Shown here: piece by piece, positions 41,759-52,715 of the stretch
How the letters are laid out: every line of letters starts with the position of its first letter
Position numbering within the stretch: position 1 is the stretch's first letter
NCBI RefSeq assembly: GCF_000763575.1
Contig: NZ_CP009170.1
Location: forward strand, 1,677,501 to 1,741,500
Direction: 5' to 3'
DNA: 64,000 nucleotides
Source of the DNA: Thermoanaerobacter kivui
GTDB taxonomy: Bacteria; Bacillota; Thermoanaerobacteria; Thermoanaerobacterales; Thermoanaerobacteraceae
Program-made: the position numbers and the translations under genes
Notes under the pieces: generated by a model
The model's database searches: none
What the model was told of the DNA's origin: nothing
Seen by the model: the letters and a program-made list of their open reading frames with translations, nothing else

Positions 41759-42980
41759 CTTCTTCTTCATCCTCCTTAAGAACAATGCCATTAAGCATCC
41801 CCAATGTCACAAAGCTCATGACCATAGAGCTTCCGCCGTAACTCACAAAAGGAAGAGTTACCCCTGTCAATGGTATAAATTTTATGACGCCACCTATTAT
41901 AGTAAAAACTTGTAAACTAAACATAGAAGTAAGGCCTATCGCTATTAGAGCACCAAATTCGTCTTTCGCAGCTAAAGCCACCTTTATTCCCCTATACATT
42001 ATAACAAAATACACAAGGATTATAGCTACAGCTCCTAAAAGTCCAAATTCCTCACAAATTGCTGAAAAAATGAAATCACTTGCAACCACAGGTATATACT
42101 CTGGATGCCCCATGCCAAGACCTGTGCCAAAAAATCCTCCTGCTGCAATAGCAAAAAGAGATTGTACAATTTGATATGTCTTCCCCGGTACATCCATCCA
42201 AGGATTTAACCAAGCCTCAATTCTTACTCTAACATGCCAAAATAAAAAGTAGGATATTATTCCTCCAACTACCAATGCTCCAAGCCCTATGGCTGTATAT
42301 AAAAAGTTAGAAGTAACCACAAATATCATCAATAAAGTCGTTACATAAAACAAAAAAGCCATGCCTAAATCCTTTTCTAAAGCAAATATTCCTACAATTA
42401 TTAAGGTAATTATTCCTAGTATTACTATATCTTTAGCTTCTCTTTTGGAAGACAAATATTTAGCTAAAAAAAGTATATATATAATTTTTGCTGTTTCTGC
42501 TGGTTGAACGTATATGCCATCAAAAGTAAGCCAATTTTTTGCTCCTCCTATTTCCTTCCCAAAAATTAAGGTAGAGGCTATCAATACCATAGTAATTCCA
42601 AGGTAAATAAGTTCTCCATATTTCAGCTTATAAAGCCAGTCATAATGCTTTGAAAAATAAGAAGAAATGAAATAAAGTGTAAAACCTATTCCAATCCAAA
42701 CAATCTGTTTTATGAGCAAATCTGGTGCAACTCTATATATCATTATAAGCCCCATTTCTGTCAAAAAAGAAGTTAAAATGATAAATTGGATCTCACCCAA
42801 AGGAAACAATCTTACATGCAAATAATATACAATATATATCAATATCGGAAAAGCTAAGGTAAAGTATATAGTGTCAAAGCCTTTGGGCTTATTGTGTATA
42901 AAAAGCAATGCAAAAGCTATCACAAATATCCAAAAAACATTTTTCATAGCTTTAGATCCGGTTTTTATATATTCTTCCAT
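41733..42980 (-). CDS. FtsW/RodA/SpoVE-family peptidoglycan glycosyltransferase
   Basis: A SEDS-family polytopic protein of 415 residues with about 10 transmembrane segments, the conserved Asp in the EKDLGMA loop (near 200) and the PFVSYGGSSM motif near the C-terminus. SEDS proteins polymerise lipid II together with a class B PBP; here the cognate PBP is the next gene, overlapping by 26 bases. Whether it serves division, elongation or sporulation is not decided by sequence. Confidence 0.92.
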   Translation of the reverse strand: MEEYIKTGSKAMKNVFWIFVIAFALLFIHNKPKGFDTIYFTLAFPILIYIVYYLHVRLFPLGEIQFIILTSFLTEMGLIMIYRVAPDLLIKQIVWIGIGFTLYFISSYFSKHYDWLYKLKYGELIYLGITMVLIASTLIFGKEIGGAKNWLTFDGIYVQPAETAKIIYILFLAKYLSSKREAKDIVILGIITLIIVGIFALEKDLGMAFLFYVTTLLMIFVVTSNFLYTAIGLGALVVGGIISYFLFWHVRVRIEAWLNPWMDVPGKTYQIVQSLFAIAAGGFFGTGLGMGHPEYIPVVASDFIFSAICEEFGLLGAVAIILVYFVIMYRGIKVALAAKDEFGALIAIGLTSMFSLQVFTIIGGVIKFIPLTGVTLPFVSYGGSSMVMSFVTLGMLNGIVLKEDEEEDAQLKPQY

Positions 42981-42991
42981 AAGATTTCACC

Positions 42992-43396
42992 CTATAAAAT
43001 AAATTTGAGTTCAACATCTCCTAAAGTAATTACATCATTATTTGTTATTTTGGCAATTCTTTTTATTCTCTTACCATTTACAAAAGTGCCATTTGTACTG
43101 TTTAAATCTTGTATATAAAACCTTTTGCCCCTCTTTCGTATGATAGCATGCCGTGCAGACACATAAGGGCTTTCAATTACTATATCACATTCCTCCGACC
43201 TTCCTATAGTAGTAACTTCAAAAAGATTAAAAGTCCTTTCTCCATTTAAAAAAGAAAGTTTTGCAGAGGTTATTTGCCTCTCATATCTTGCCCCTTTTAT
43301 GTCCATATACACTATTTTAAAAACCCTGTATAAAAACAGGTAGATGAGAAAAATAAGGACATATTTTAATATCTGAGAAGCTATGGCATAATACAT
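42992..43396 (-). CDS. FHA-domain membrane protein
   Basis: A 134-residue protein with one N-terminal transmembrane helix (about 4-24) and a C-terminal forkhead-associated domain (GRSEECDIVI near 64-73, SARHAII, DLNSTNGTFVNG). FHA domains bind phosphothreonine, so it may link Ser/Thr kinase signals to the cell-wall enzymes encoded directly downstream. It lies 11 bases before ftsW and 9 bases after uvrA. Confidence 0.9.
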   Translation of the reverse strand: MYYAIASQILKYVLIFLIYLFLYRVFKIVYMDIKGARYERQITSAKLSFLNGERTFNLFEVTTIGRSEECDIVIESPYVSARHAIIRKRGKRFYIQDLNSTNGTFVNGKRIKRIAKITNNDVITLGDVELKFIL

Positions 43397-43405
43397 AAAT
43401 TCACC

Positions 43406-46189
43406 TCATTTTTGAGAAAGGACTTTTTTCAAAAACCATCCAGTATAAGAATTCTCATTAGCAGCAATTTCCTCAGGTGTCCCTGTAGCTATTACCATTC
43501 CACCTTTGTCTCCACCTTCTGGTCCTAAGTCAATAATATAGTCTGCACTTTTTATGACATCTAAGTTGTGTTCAATTACAATAACAGTGTTACCTGCATC
43601 AGTTAATCTATTTAAAACATCAAGAAGCCTATGCACATCTGCAAAATGTAATCCAGTTGTAGGCTCATCCAAAATATATAATGTCTTACCTGTAGGTCTT
43701 TTAGAAAGTTCAGTAGCTAATTTTACTCTTTGGGCTTCTCCTCCTGAAAGCTGAGTAGAAGGTTGCCCTAGTTTAATATATCCTAGTCCTACATCATACA
43801 AAGTCATCAATTTATTTTTTATCCTAGGTATATTTTCAAAAAACACTAACGCTTCTTCTACCGTCATATTAAGTACATCCGAAATATTTTTTCCTTTATA
43901 TTTTACTTCCAATGTTTCCCTATTATACCTTTGACCCTTGCACACTTCACAAGGGACATACACATCCGGCAAAAAGTTCATCTCAATTTTAATTATACCA
44001 TCTCCTCCACAGGCTTCACACCTTCCACCTTTAACGTTAAAACTAAATCTCCCTGGTTTATAGCCTCTCATTTTAGCTTCTGGGGTATTTGCAAAAACCT
44101 CTCTTATATAGTCGAAAACTCCTGTATATGTAGCAGGATTTGAGCGAGGAGTCCTGCCTATAGGAGACTGGTCAATATTTATTACTTTATCTATATTATC
44201 GATACCCTCTATTGCATCGTGCATACCTGGTTTATCTTTGGACTTATAAATCTTCTGTGCCAATGCTTTGTACAGTATCTCATTTATAAGGGTGCTTTTG
44301 CCTGAGCCAGAAACCCCTGTAACGCATATAAATACTCCAAGAGGGAAAACCACATCTATATTTTTTAAATTGTTTTCCTTAGCTCCTTTCACTATTAAAG
44401 CTTTTCCATTAGGTTTTCTCCTCTGTTTTGGCACTTCTATCTTTATTTTGCCACTTAAATACTGTCCTGTAATTGACTTTTCACATTTTAACACATCTTC
44501 TATCGTACCCGCAACTACAATTTCTCCTCCATGCTCACCTGCACCTGGTCCTACATCCACAATGTAGTCTGCCGCATATATTGTATCCTCGTCGTGCTCT
44601 ACTACTATAAGAGTATTGCCTTGGTCTCTTAATTTTTTCAAGGAATTTATAAGTCTTTCATTATCTCTTTGATGAAGTCCAATGCTGGGTTCGTCCAGGA
44701 TATATGTGACTCCTACAAGTCCAGAACCTATCTGACTTGCCAATCTTATCCTTTGTGCTTCTCCACCTGATAAAGTAGCTGCGGGCCTTGACAGAGTCAA
44801 ATAATCAAGGCCTACATCTACAAGAAAACTAAGCCTTGCTTTTATTTCATTTAAAATTGGCTTTGCAATAATCTCATGTCTTTCTGTTAATTTGAGTTGG
44901 TCAATAAATTTTATAAGCTCGCCAACAGAAAGGTCTGTCATTTCTTTTATGGAAAGTCCACCAACAGTCACAGCTAACGCTTCTGGCTTTAATCTTGCTC
45001 CATGGCATGCAGGACAAGTAACCGGTCTCATATACTTTTCTATCTCTTCTTTTATAAAATCTGAAGAAGTATTGTTGTACCTTCTTTCAAGATTGTTTAC
45101 TATCCCTTCAAATCCATAGGACTTTCCTTTTGTATCTTTGCCATAAAGCAGTACATTTTTTAAATCTTCACTAAACTTTTCATAAGGAGTATTCTCTGTA
45201 TATCCAAAATGTTCAATCAATCTTAAAATGTTGTAATAAGCATAACTATCCTGTGAAGCAACAATCCCCGGCAACAACCCATTTGCTAATGATTTTTTAG
45301 GGTCTTGTATTAAAAGCTCTGGATCTACCTTCATAAATTCTCCCAATCCAGTGCAAACAGGACAAGCCCCATAAGGGCTATTGAAGGAAAACATTCTCGG
45401 AGAAAGCTCCTCAATACTTATGTTGCACTCTGTACAAGCGTATTTTTCAGAGAGTGTAAAGCTTTCTCCGTCTATTACATCAATAGTAACTATCCCATCT
45501 GCTAATTTTAAAGCTGTTTCTATAGAATCCGTCAGCCTCATGTCAATTCCCGGTTTTATAATAATCCTATCTACTACGACTTCAATAGTATGCTTTTTAT
45601 TTTTGTCAAGCTTAATCTCCTCATTTACATCGTACATGACCCCATCAATTTTTACCCTGACATATCCACTCTTTTTTATATCATTTAAAAGTTTAGCATA
45701 TTCCCCTTTTCTTCCTCTAATAACAGGAGCTAGTACCTGTATCCTTGTACTTTCTGGCAATTCTTTGACTCTGTCAACCATCTGATCTATAGTTTGCATG
45801 CTAATCTCTTTTCCGCAAACAGGACAATGGGGGATCCCAGCCCTTGCATATAAAAGTCTTAGATAGTCGTAAATCTCAGTTATCGTACCTACAGTAGAAC
45901 GAGGGTTTTTATTTGTGGTCTTTTGGTCTATAGATATTGCCGGTGAAAGTCCTTCTATATAATCAACGTCTGGTTTATCCATTTGTCCTAAAAATTGCCT
46001 TGCATAAGCAGACAAAGACTCCACATATCTCCTCTGACCTTCGGCATAAATGGTATCAAAAGCAAGGGAGGACTTCCCAGAACCTGATAAGCCTGTTATG
46101 ACCACGAGCTTATCCCGGGGTATTTCTACGTCTATATTCTTTAAATTGTGAACTCTTGCACCCTTGATTACAATTTTGTCCTTTGCCAT
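43406..46189 (-). CDS. uvrA: UvrABC excinuclease subunit A
   Basis: The 927-residue damage-sensing ATPase of nucleotide excision repair. It has two ABC domains (Walker [15 protein letters not shown] near 31-44 and [10 protein letters not shown] near 640), two signature motifs ([18 protein letters not shown]), and zinc-binding CPVC and CEAC/CEVC cysteines. Of two adjacent ATGs, 46189 has the better distance from GAGGTGG. It follows uvrB by 9 bases. Confidence 0.97.
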   Translation of the reverse strand: MAKDKIVIKGARVHNLKNIDVEIPRDKLVVITGLSGSGKSSLAFDTIYAEGQRRYVESLSAYARQFLGQMDKPDVDYIEGLSPAISIDQKTTNKNPRSTVGTITEIYDYLRLLYARAGIPHCPVCGKEISMQTIDQMVDRVKELPESTRIQVLAPVIRGRKGEYAKLLNDIKKSGYVRVKIDGVMYDVNEEIKLDKNKKHTIEVVVDRIIIKPGIDMRLTDSIETALKLADGIVTIDVIDGESFTLSEKYACTECNISIEELSPRMFSFNSPYGACPVCTGLGEFMKVDPELLIQDPKKSLANGLLPGIVASQDSYAYYNILRLIEHFGYTENTPYEKFSEDLKNVLLYGKDTKGKSYGFEGIVNNLERRYNNTSSDFIKEEIEKYMRPVTCPACHGARLKPEALAVTVGGLSIKEMTDLSVGELIKFIDQLKLTERHEIIAKPILNEIKARLSFLVDVGLDYLTLSRPAATLSGGEAQRIRLASQIGSGLVGVTYILDEPSIGLHQRDNERLINSLKKLRDQGNTLIVVEHDEDTIYAADYIVDVGPGAGEHGGEIVVAGTIEDVLKCEKSITGQYLSGKIKIEVPKQRRKPNGKALIVKGAKENNLKNIDVVFPLGVFICVTGVSGSGKSTLINEILYKALAQKIYKSKDKPGMHDAIEGIDNIDKVINIDQSPIGRTPRSNPATYTGVFDYIREVFANTPEAKMRGYKPGRFSFNVKGGRCEACGGDGIIKIEMNFLPDVYVPCEVCKGQRYNRETLEVKYKGKNISDVLNMTVEEALVFFENIPRIKNKLMTLYDVGLGYIKLGQPSTQLSGGEAQRVKLATELSKRPTGKTLYILDEPTTGLHFADVHRLLDVLNRLTDAGNTVIVIEHNLDVIKSADYIIDLGPEGGDKGGMVIATGTPEEIAANENSYTGWFLKKVLSQK

Positions 46190-46198
46190 CATTCCACC

Positions 46199-48184
46199 TC
46201 AAACTACTTCCTCCAATTGTTTCTTCAACTCAAAAATCATATCTCTCAATTTTGCAGCTTTTTCAAACTGCAATTCGATAGCAGCTTCTTTCATTTCCTT
46301 TTCAAGTTGCTCTATCGTTGACTTAATAGTCTCAGGGTTATACGTTTTTGCTTTCTTTGCTTTGTATTCATATTTTTCTTCTGCAACATGGGTAGCTTCA
46401 ATAATGTCTCTCACACCTTTTATTATTGTCTTTGGCGTTATTCCATGCTTTTTGTTATATTCCATCTGTATTCTTCTTCTTCTGTTTGTTTCATCAATTG
46501 CCCTTTTCATAGAATTAGTTATAGCGTCGGCATACATTATAACTCTTCCTTGAGCATTTCTTGCAGCACGGCCTATAGTCTGTATTAATGACGTTTCTGA
46601 GCGCAAAAATCCTTCTTTGTCAGCATCTAATATTGCCACTAAAGCCACCTCTGGTATATCTAAACCTTCTCTTAAAAGGTTTATGCCTATTAAAACATCG
46701 AATTTACCCAATCTCAAATCCCTTATTATCTCCATTCTTTCTATAGTTTCAATATCTGAATGCAAGTATTTTACTTTTATTCCCATATCCTTTAGATAAT
46801 CTGTTAAATCCTCTGCCATTTTCTTTGTAAGAGTCGTCACAAGTACTCTGAAACCTGCATCAACAGTTTTTCTAATTTCTCCTATTAAGTCATCAACTTG
46901 GCCTTTAACCGGTCTTACTATTACTTCTGGATCTACAAGTCCTGTCGGCCTTATTATCTGCTCAACAACTTGCTCTGAATGTTTAAGCTCGTAAGGTCCT
47001 GGCGTTGCAGAAACAAATATAACCTGATTTATCCTTTGTTCAAATTCTTCAAAGGTAAGAGGGCGATTGTCAAAAGCAGAAGGAAGCCTAAAGCCATATT
47101 CTACTAACGCTTCTTTTCTGGACCTGTCTCCATTGTACATACCTCGAATTTGAGGAATTGTCACATGGGACTCATCTATAAAGATGAGAAAGTCTTTGGA
47201 AAAATAATCCAAAAGCGTATAAGGGGGACTTCCTGGAGTCCTTCCTGAAATATGTCTCGAATAATTTTCTATGCCTTGGCAGTAACCCATTTCTTGAAGC
47301 ATTTCCAGGTCATAGTTCGTCCTCTGCCTTAATCTTTCAGCCTCTACAATTTTGCCAGCATCTTTAAGTTCTTTATACCTTTGCTCCAGTTCTTCTCGGA
47401 TGCTTTTTATTGCTCTTTCCAGTTTGTCTCTGGAAGTGGCATAGTGGGAAGCAGGAAATATAGCCACGTGATTTCTAAAACCTAATACTTCTCCTGTCAC
47501 CACATCAATTTCCGCTATTCTTTCGATTTCATCACCAAAAAGCTCTACTCTTATAGCTTTATTGGAAGAAGAAGCAGGAAAAATTTCTATTACATCTCCT
47601 CTTACCCTGAATTTGCCCCTTGTAAAATTCACATCATTTCTTTCATACTGTATATCTACAAGTTTTCTGACTATTTCATCTCTGTCTTTTATCATTCCTG
47701 GCCTTAGAGAAAGCATGAGATTTTCATAATCAATAGGGTCTCCTAAACCATATATGCAAGAAACACTGGCAACAATTATGACATCTCTGCGTTCAAAAAG
47801 AGCTGCTGTAGCAGAATGCCTTAACTTATCTATCTCTTCATTTATAGAAGCGTCTTTCTCAATATAAGTATCTGTCTGCGGTATATAAGCCTCTGGTTGA
47901 TAATAGTCATAATAGCTGACAAAATACTCTACAGCATTCTCTGGAAAAAATTCCCTAAATTCGCTGCAAAGCTGAGCTGCCAGTGTTTTGTTGTGAGCAA
48001 TTACAAGGGTAGGTTTGTTTAATTTTTGTATTATATTCGCCATAGTAAAAGTCTTGCCTGAACCGGTAACTCCTAATAAAGTTTGAAACCTAAATCCTGC
48101 CTTTACTCCCTCAACTAATTTTTCTATGGCTTGAGGTTGGTCACCTCTCGGCTTAAAATTAGAAACCAGCTTAAATCCATCCAT
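46199..48184 (-). CDS. uvrB: UvrABC excinuclease subunit B
   Basis: A 661-residue helicase-like repair protein. The Walker A motif [10 protein letters not shown] is at about 39-48; the beta-hairpin [16 protein letters not shown] box, QTIGRAARN motif VI and a C-terminal UVR domain ([19 protein letters not shown]) are present. It verifies damage loaded by UvrA and recruits UvrC. It is followed at once by uvrA. The 81-base gap from comB has no clear terminator. Confidence 0.97.
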   Translation of the reverse strand: MDGFKLVSNFKPRGDQPQAIEKLVEGVKAGFRFQTLLGVTGSGKTFTMANIIQKLNKPTLVIAHNKTLAAQLCSEFREFFPENAVEYFVSYYDYYQPEAYIPQTDTYIEKDASINEEIDKLRHSATAALFERRDVIIVASVSCIYGLGDPIDYENLMLSLRPGMIKDRDEIVRKLVDIQYERNDVNFTRGKFRVRGDVIEIFPASSSNKAIRVELFGDEIERIAEIDVVTGEVLGFRNHVAIFPASHYATSRDKLERAIKSIREELEQRYKELKDAGKIVEAERLRQRTNYDLEMLQEMGYCQGIENYSRHISGRTPGSPPYTLLDYFSKDFLIFIDESHVTIPQIRGMYNGDRSRKEALVEYGFRLPSAFDNRPLTFEEFEQRINQVIFVSATPGPYELKHSEQVVEQIIRPTGLVDPEVIVRPVKGQVDDLIGEIRKTVDAGFRVLVTTLTKKMAEDLTDYLKDMGIKVKYLHSDIETIERMEIIRDLRLGKFDVLIGINLLREGLDIPEVALVAILDADKEGFLRSETSLIQTIGRAARNAQGRVIMYADAITNSMKRAIDETNRRRRIQMEYNKKHGITPKTIIKGVRDIIEATHVAEEKYEYKAKKAKTYNPETIKSTIEQLEKEMKEAAIELQFEKAAKLRDMIFELKKQLEEVV

Positions 48185-48265
48185 CTCAAACTACCCTCTT
48201 CGCTTTTTCTATTTTTTATTATAACATACCCCTTTTGTCGATACAAATATATCCAGAGGTCAGCA

Positions 48266-48991
48266 CTACAAGTCTTCCGACTTTCTTATAACTCCATTTA
48301 TAAGTTTTGGGACTATACAAAATTTATCCACAGTCAAACAAAAGTCAATGTCTTCATCGTAACCTAATTCTTTCAACCTTTTAAAATGATATCCATGTTT
48401 CATAACCTCGTACAAATTTTCCTCATAGGGTTTGTACAAAAAATAGCTGGCTTTTGACAAATCATCACTCTCAAATTCCATTAAATCGCTTAACTTCTTG
48501 TATATCACTCCTGCAGTTATTATATCATCAAAAGAAAATTTACCTTCTGTACCCGCACACACTATTATAGTATCTTTCCCCTCTTTAAAAATGTAGTCAG
48601 CAACAGCAGAAGCGTTTAAAAGGCACCCTAAAATTACATTATCTGCTAAAGAGACTTTTTTTAAAGCTTTTGTTCCATTAGTAGTAGTAAAAATTATCGT
48701 TTTATTCTCTACTTTTTCACGAGTATACTCTAAAGGAGAATTAGATAGGTCAAAGCCTTCAATCTTTGTAGAGTTTCTTTCCCCAGCTAAAAGATAAGTT
48801 TTTTTATCTAAACTTTTTACAAGTTCGATCGCTTCTTCTACTTCTGAAACTGGAATAATCTCTTTAGCTCCGTTGTACAAAGCAGTAGTAATAACACTTG
48901 TCGCCCGTAAAGTATCTATTACAACGACATTTTTGTCTTTTAATTCTCTTTCATTAATAGAATTATATGTTTCAAAAGTTTGTAAAAACAC
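48266..48991 (-). CDS. comB: 2-phosphosulfolactate phosphatase (ComB family)
   Basis: A 241-residue ComB-fold phosphatase; VVVIDTLRATSVITTAL (near 25-41), TTNGTKAL and CAGTEGKFSFDDI are family signatures. In methanogens ComB takes part in coenzyme M synthesis. Many clostridia and bacilli have homologues without the rest of the pathway, so its substrate here is uncertain. The start is GTG with GGAGG 8 bases upstream. It is inserted between the PDZ protein and uvrB, where Bacillus has other small genes. Confidence 0.88.
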   Translation of the reverse strand: MFLQTFETYNSINERELKDKNVVVIDTLRATSVITTALYNGAKEIIPVSEVEEAIELVKSLDKKTYLLAGERNSTKIEGFDLSNSPLEYTREKVENKTIIFTTTNGTKALKKVSLADNVILGCLLNASAVADYIFKEGKDTIIVCAGTEGKFSFDDIITAGVIYKKLSDLMEFESDDLSKASYFLYKPYEENLYEVMKHGYHFKRLKELGYDEDIDFCLTVDKFCIVPKLINGVIRKSEDL

Positions 48992-49004
48992 ACACTTTGC
49001 CTCC

Positions 49005-50249
49005 TTATTTGTTTTTCTTAAAGATGTTTTTAAATATTTCTTTTAGTTTTTTTATAAATATTCCCCCCTCATTGATTTCATAAATCATAGAAGTTGCCTT
49101 TGGCACTATTAAAACTCCTAATCCCAAAATTCCCTGTGGATCCTTATATTCATAGTTAGTGTAATTACCATTTAAATCTTTTACAGTGATCCACATCACA
49201 GAAGGCCGTTCATTGAGTATTCGTATTATATCATCTGGCTCATTAATAGGAATATCATTAATTTTTAATATTACATCCCCCGGTTTAATTCCCATTTCTC
49301 TAGCGGGAGAACCTTTTGCTGTCGCTAAAATCATCACTCCTGTATCTGGCGCTACAAAAAGAGGTGGATTTTCCCTTTCTTCTCTTTGGCCTATTAAAAT
49401 TAAAAGCTCATGAGCCACTGGAGCAAAAATAGCTGCTAAATATTGAAATAATTTAATATAGATTCCTAATATCGCCAATATAATCAAAACTATACTAAAG
49501 AAAAATAAACGTATAGAAGAAATTCGCGTTTTCTTTTCTGGAAGTTGTGTTAAAGCTAAATCTCCGTATCCTAAAGCTGCAATACCTGGCATAATTAAAA
49601 AAATTGCATTATTTAAATCAATTCCAGCCGGTTTGATAATGGGCCACCAATCTGGCATATTTACTCCCTGTCCCGTTATTGTTATCCCAGTAGCAATAGT
49701 TAATGCAGCAAAAGGAATAGGCCAAAATTTTTGCATAGTAAAGCCTCCTGCCACTCGCCCATCCTTAAGCCTTACAAAGATAGGAGTGGTATTCCTTGGA
49801 CCATCTATATATATTAAAAGGCTTTCCATCAAATGAAGAATACCTACAATAGACATAAGTGCAGGAACACTTATACTAGGAAATCCAAAAATCAAGCTGG
49901 ATAGGGAAACTATTCCTCCTGCATAAGAAAAACAAATATATCTAGGATTGACAAACATTAACACTATAGCCAAAGGCCATACATACTGAAGCCCTACGTT
50001 TTCTATTGTTATCCCCAAAAATATTATCAAAAGACTGCCAATTAATGCAGCAATCACGCCGTAAAAGACGGAATCAAGAACCAATTCCTTCATTGGTTCT
50101 TGTTCCTGACCCATTATTTGCCTTTCAATTGCAATTTTGTTTCTGTATTGCATAACTACTAAAACTATTACTACCCAGAAAAAGGGGGTAAATATGGACA
50201 AAGCTATAGTTTTTAAAGTCATCCAAAAAACTTGAATAAACGCTACCAT
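49005..50249 (-). CDS. PDZ-domain polytopic membrane protein (MinJ-like position)
   Basis: About 414 residues: roughly seven to eight transmembrane segments (to about 290) followed by a PDZ domain (about 300-375, with GSPAREMGIKPGDVILKIND). In Bacillus subtilis the gene at this place in the ftsE-ftsX-ctpB-minJ-uvrBA order is minJ, the bridge between DivIVA and MinD. Synteny and architecture match, but direct homology is not proven. The ATG at 50249 follows AAGGTGTG. Confidence 0.8.
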   Translation of the reverse strand: MVAFIQVFWMTLKTIALSIFTPFFWVVIVLVVMQYRNKIAIERQIMGQEQEPMKELVLDSVFYGVIAALIGSLLIIFLGITIENVGLQYVWPLAIVLMFVNPRYICFSYAGGIVSLSSLIFGFPSISVPALMSIVGILHLMESLLIYIDGPRNTTPIFVRLKDGRVAGGFTMQKFWPIPFAALTIATGITITGQGVNMPDWWPIIKPAGIDLNNAIFLIMPGIAALGYGDLALTQLPEKKTRISSIRLFFFSIVLIILAILGIYIKLFQYLAAIFAPVAHELLILIGQREERENPPLFVAPDTGVMILATAKGSPAREMGIKPGDVILKINDIPINEPDDIIRILNERPSVMWITVKDLNGNYTNYEYKDPQGILGLGVLIVPKATSMIYEINEGGIFIKKLKEIFKNIFKKNK

Positions 50250-50258
50250 TTTCACACC

Positions 50259-51455
50259 TTACTTTATCTCTCTTTTTATTATTTCAAAAGCCTTAATAAG
50301 TTGAGTATCACCTTTTAAATCCAGTGTATCCTTAGGAGTATAATCTGAAGGAAGTTCAACAACATAATTAGGTTCAATGCCTTTTCCCTGTATATTAGTG
50401 CCATTAGGAGTGTAATACTTTGCAACAGTATATTTTAACCCTGTTCCATCCTTAAAGTCAACCACAGTTTGGACAAGTCCTTTTCCAAAAGTAGTAGTTC
50501 CTACCAAAACTCCTGCTTTTCTATCCTTTATCGCTCCAGCTAAAATTTCAGAAGCACTGGCACTTCCCTTGTTTACAAGTACAGCAAGGGGCATTCCCAA
50601 ACCGGGTCCTTTTGAATAATATTCTTGACTGTCAATTCTTCCTTTGGTAGTTACAATAACTCCTTTGGGCAAAAGCATATTCGCGATATTTACACACTCT
50701 TCTAAAAGTCCTCCGGGATTGTCTCTCAAATCTATTATAAGTCCTTTCATTCCTTGTGACTTTAATTTGTTAAGAGCTGATTTAAAGTCATTAGAAGTAC
50801 TTTGATCAAACATAGTAATTTTAATATATCCAATTTTGTCAGGCAACATATCCTCGTAAACAGTTTCCAGTTTTATTATTTCCCTCGTAATAGTCTTGGT
50901 AAATGTTTTGCCATCCCTCATTATTGTAAGAGTAACTTTTGTACCCTGTGGCCCCTTCATTATTGAAACTGCTTCATCCAAATTTTTACCACTCACTTTT
51001 TTATTGTTAACTTCCACTATTATATCACCAGATTTGATTCCTGCTCTCTCACCAGGTGTATTTTTTATTGGAGAAACTACTACAATGTGGTCCTCCTTGT
51101 CTACTGCTACAACAATTCCTATGCCCCCATAAGTACCTGTAGTCTGTGTCATAAAGTCTGAAAATTCCTTTTTATCCATATATACAGTATAAGGATCTCC
51201 TAAAGAACTTGCCATTCCCTTCAAAGCACCATCTAAAAGCTTAGAGGGATCTGTTTTATCTACATATCTGTTAATGAGAATTTGTCTGATATCAAAAAGC
51301 TTACTGTACTCCTTCATCAGTTGGTACTCTTCACGAGGAACAATAACCTTCCCATTTGGAAGAACAACTGATACTACGTTGGCAACTGTAAAAGTTATAA
51401 TATTTGTCACTAAGAGAAGTACCACTATTAAAGCATAAAATTTTTTCTTTGCCAT
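50259..51455 (-). CDS. S41 family C-terminal processing peptidase
   Basis: A 398-residue CtpA/CtpB-type serine protease with an N-terminal signal anchor (about 6-28), a PDZ domain (about 105-185) and the S41 catalytic domain with the Ser-Lys dyad (Ser in NKGSASASEILAGA; Lys in TFGKGLVQ). It acts outside the membrane; B. subtilis CtpB, in the same gene order, cleaves SpoIVFA in sporulation. A terminator at 51534-51560 and a TATAAT before it suggest its own promoter. It is 9 bases from the PDZ protein gene. Confidence 0.92.
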   Translation of the reverse strand: MAKKKFYALIVVLLLVTNIITFTVANVVSVVLPNGKVIVPREEYQLMKEYSKLFDIRQILINRYVDKTDPSKLLDGALKGMASSLGDPYTVYMDKKEFSDFMTQTTGTYGGIGIVVAVDKEDHIVVVSPIKNTPGERAGIKSGDIIVEVNNKKVSGKNLDEAVSIMKGPQGTKVTLTIMRDGKTFTKTITREIIKLETVYEDMLPDKIGYIKITMFDQSTSNDFKSALNKLKSQGMKGLIIDLRDNPGGLLEECVNIANMLLPKGVIVTTKGRIDSQEYYSKGPGLGMPLAVLVNKGSASASEILAGAIKDRKAGVLVGTTTFGKGLVQTVVDFKDGTGLKYTVAKYYTPNGTNIQGKGIEPNYVVELPSDYTPKDTLDLKGDTQLIKAFEIIKREIK

Positions 51456-51525
51456 GATTTCCCCACCTTTTATTAGTCTCTTAAATTATATATATGTTCT
51501 TATTTATTATACAACATTCCTGAAA

Positions 51526-51560
51526 TAAAAAAAACAGACCGGTTATTTTAACCAGTCTGT
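51526..51560 (-). terminator. Terminator after the M23 peptidase gene
   Basis: On the minus strand ACAGACTGGTTA and TAACCGGTCTGT pair (12 bp, one G-U type pair) and are followed by TTTTTTTT. It overlaps the last M23 codons and separates ftsEX-M23 from ctp. Confidence 0.9.
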
Positions 51561-52715
51561 CGGATTGACCGGAACACCGTTTTTACGAACCTCAAAGTGA
51601 AGATGCGGACCTGTAGATAGCCCTGTACTTCCTGCTTTAGCAATGACTTGACCTCTTTTCACAGTATCTCCTTCTTTTACTAAAAGAACAGAATTATGAG
51701 CGTACAATGTTGATATTTCATCTCCATGGTCTATAATTATTGCATAGCCATATCCACCATAATATCCTGCGAAAATAACTTGTCCATCTGCTGCAGCAAC
51801 TATTGGATCACCTGTTTTAGCCGCAATATCAATACCTGTGTGCATTCTGTTTTGCTGAAGTATAGGATGATATCTCATCCCAAAAGGAGACGTTATGGCA
51901 TCACTGGAGGGAACAGGCCATAAAAGTTTTCCACCTGTATATTTAAGCTTTGATTTTGCCTGTAATTCCTGTATAACTTTTTCTAACTGTTGGGATTGTC
52001 TCAATAATTCATCTTCCTGCTGTTCATACAATTTTTGCTGCCTTTCTAAGTCTCTCATTAACCCTTGTCTTGATACCATAGCAACTTGCAAATCTCTTTG
52101 GCGTAAAGCTATTTGATTTTTATAATTTTCCGCCTCAACTTTCATTTGAGCTAACTCTTTTTCCTTTTGTTGAATAAGTTCTCTTTGTTTTTTATATGAA
52201 TCAAACAAATTAACATCAAAGTCCACTATCCTTTTTACAATGTCAAGTCTGGTTATAAAATCTCCAAAACTTTTAGAACTTAAAAGTACATCTAAATATC
52301 CCCACTCACCGCTTATGTACATCGCCCTTATACGCTCTTTCATAGTCTGGAGCTGGGTATTCTCTATTTTTTTAGCTGTTTCCAATTCTTCTCTTGTCTT
52401 GTTGAGTTTTGCAGTAATATCATCCAACCTCTTTTGAGCGTTTGCCAATTCAACAGCTGTAGCGTTAAGTTTATTGTCTAACTCCTTTATTTGGGCTGCT
52501 ATATCTTTTTTTTGATTAATTATTTCATCCTTTTTCTTTTTCGTTTCATTTATGGATTTTTGTATTTTGTTTAACTTGTTTTTAGCGTCTTGAAGCTGGT
52601 CGGCTCTGGGATATGTCATAAAAAGCGTAGAAACGGCAAATGCAACTGCAAATATAAGCCATTTTAATCTATCCTTTTTCAAGACAGAGTTCCCCCTTCT
52701 TACTTTTTTAAACAT
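51543..52715 (-). CDS. Murein hydrolase activator / M23 peptidase (EnvC-like)
   Basis: A 390-residue exported protein with an N-terminal signal anchor (about 18-38), a long coiled coil (about 45-265) and a LytM/M23 endopeptidase domain (about 285-390) with zinc ligands in MRMHTGIDIAAK-type His/Asp and HLHFEV. Directly behind ftsX, it is the expected FtsEX-controlled cell-wall hydrolase, activated by FtsX through its coiled coil. The annotated ATG overlaps ftsX by 8 bases; a TTG at 52682 with GAAGGGGG upstream is an alternative start. Confidence 0.9.
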   Translation of the reverse strand: MFKKVRRGNSVLKKDRLKWLIFAVAFAVSTLFMTYPRADQLQDAKNKLNKIQKSINETKKKKDEIINQKKDIAAQIKELDNKLNATAVELANAQKRLDDITAKLNKTREELETAKKIENTQLQTMKERIRAMYISGEWGYLDVLLSSKSFGDFITRLDIVKRIVDFDVNLFDSYKKQRELIQQKEKELAQMKVEAENYKNQIALRQRDLQVAMVSRQGLMRDLERQQKLYEQQEDELLRQSQQLEKVIQELQAKSKLKYTGGKLLWPVPSSDAITSPFGMRYHPILQQNRMHTGIDIAAKTGDPIVAAADGQVIFAGYYGGYGYAIIIDHGDEISTLYAHNSVLLVKEGDTVKRGQVIAKAGSTGLSTGPHLHFEVRKNGVPVNPTDWLK

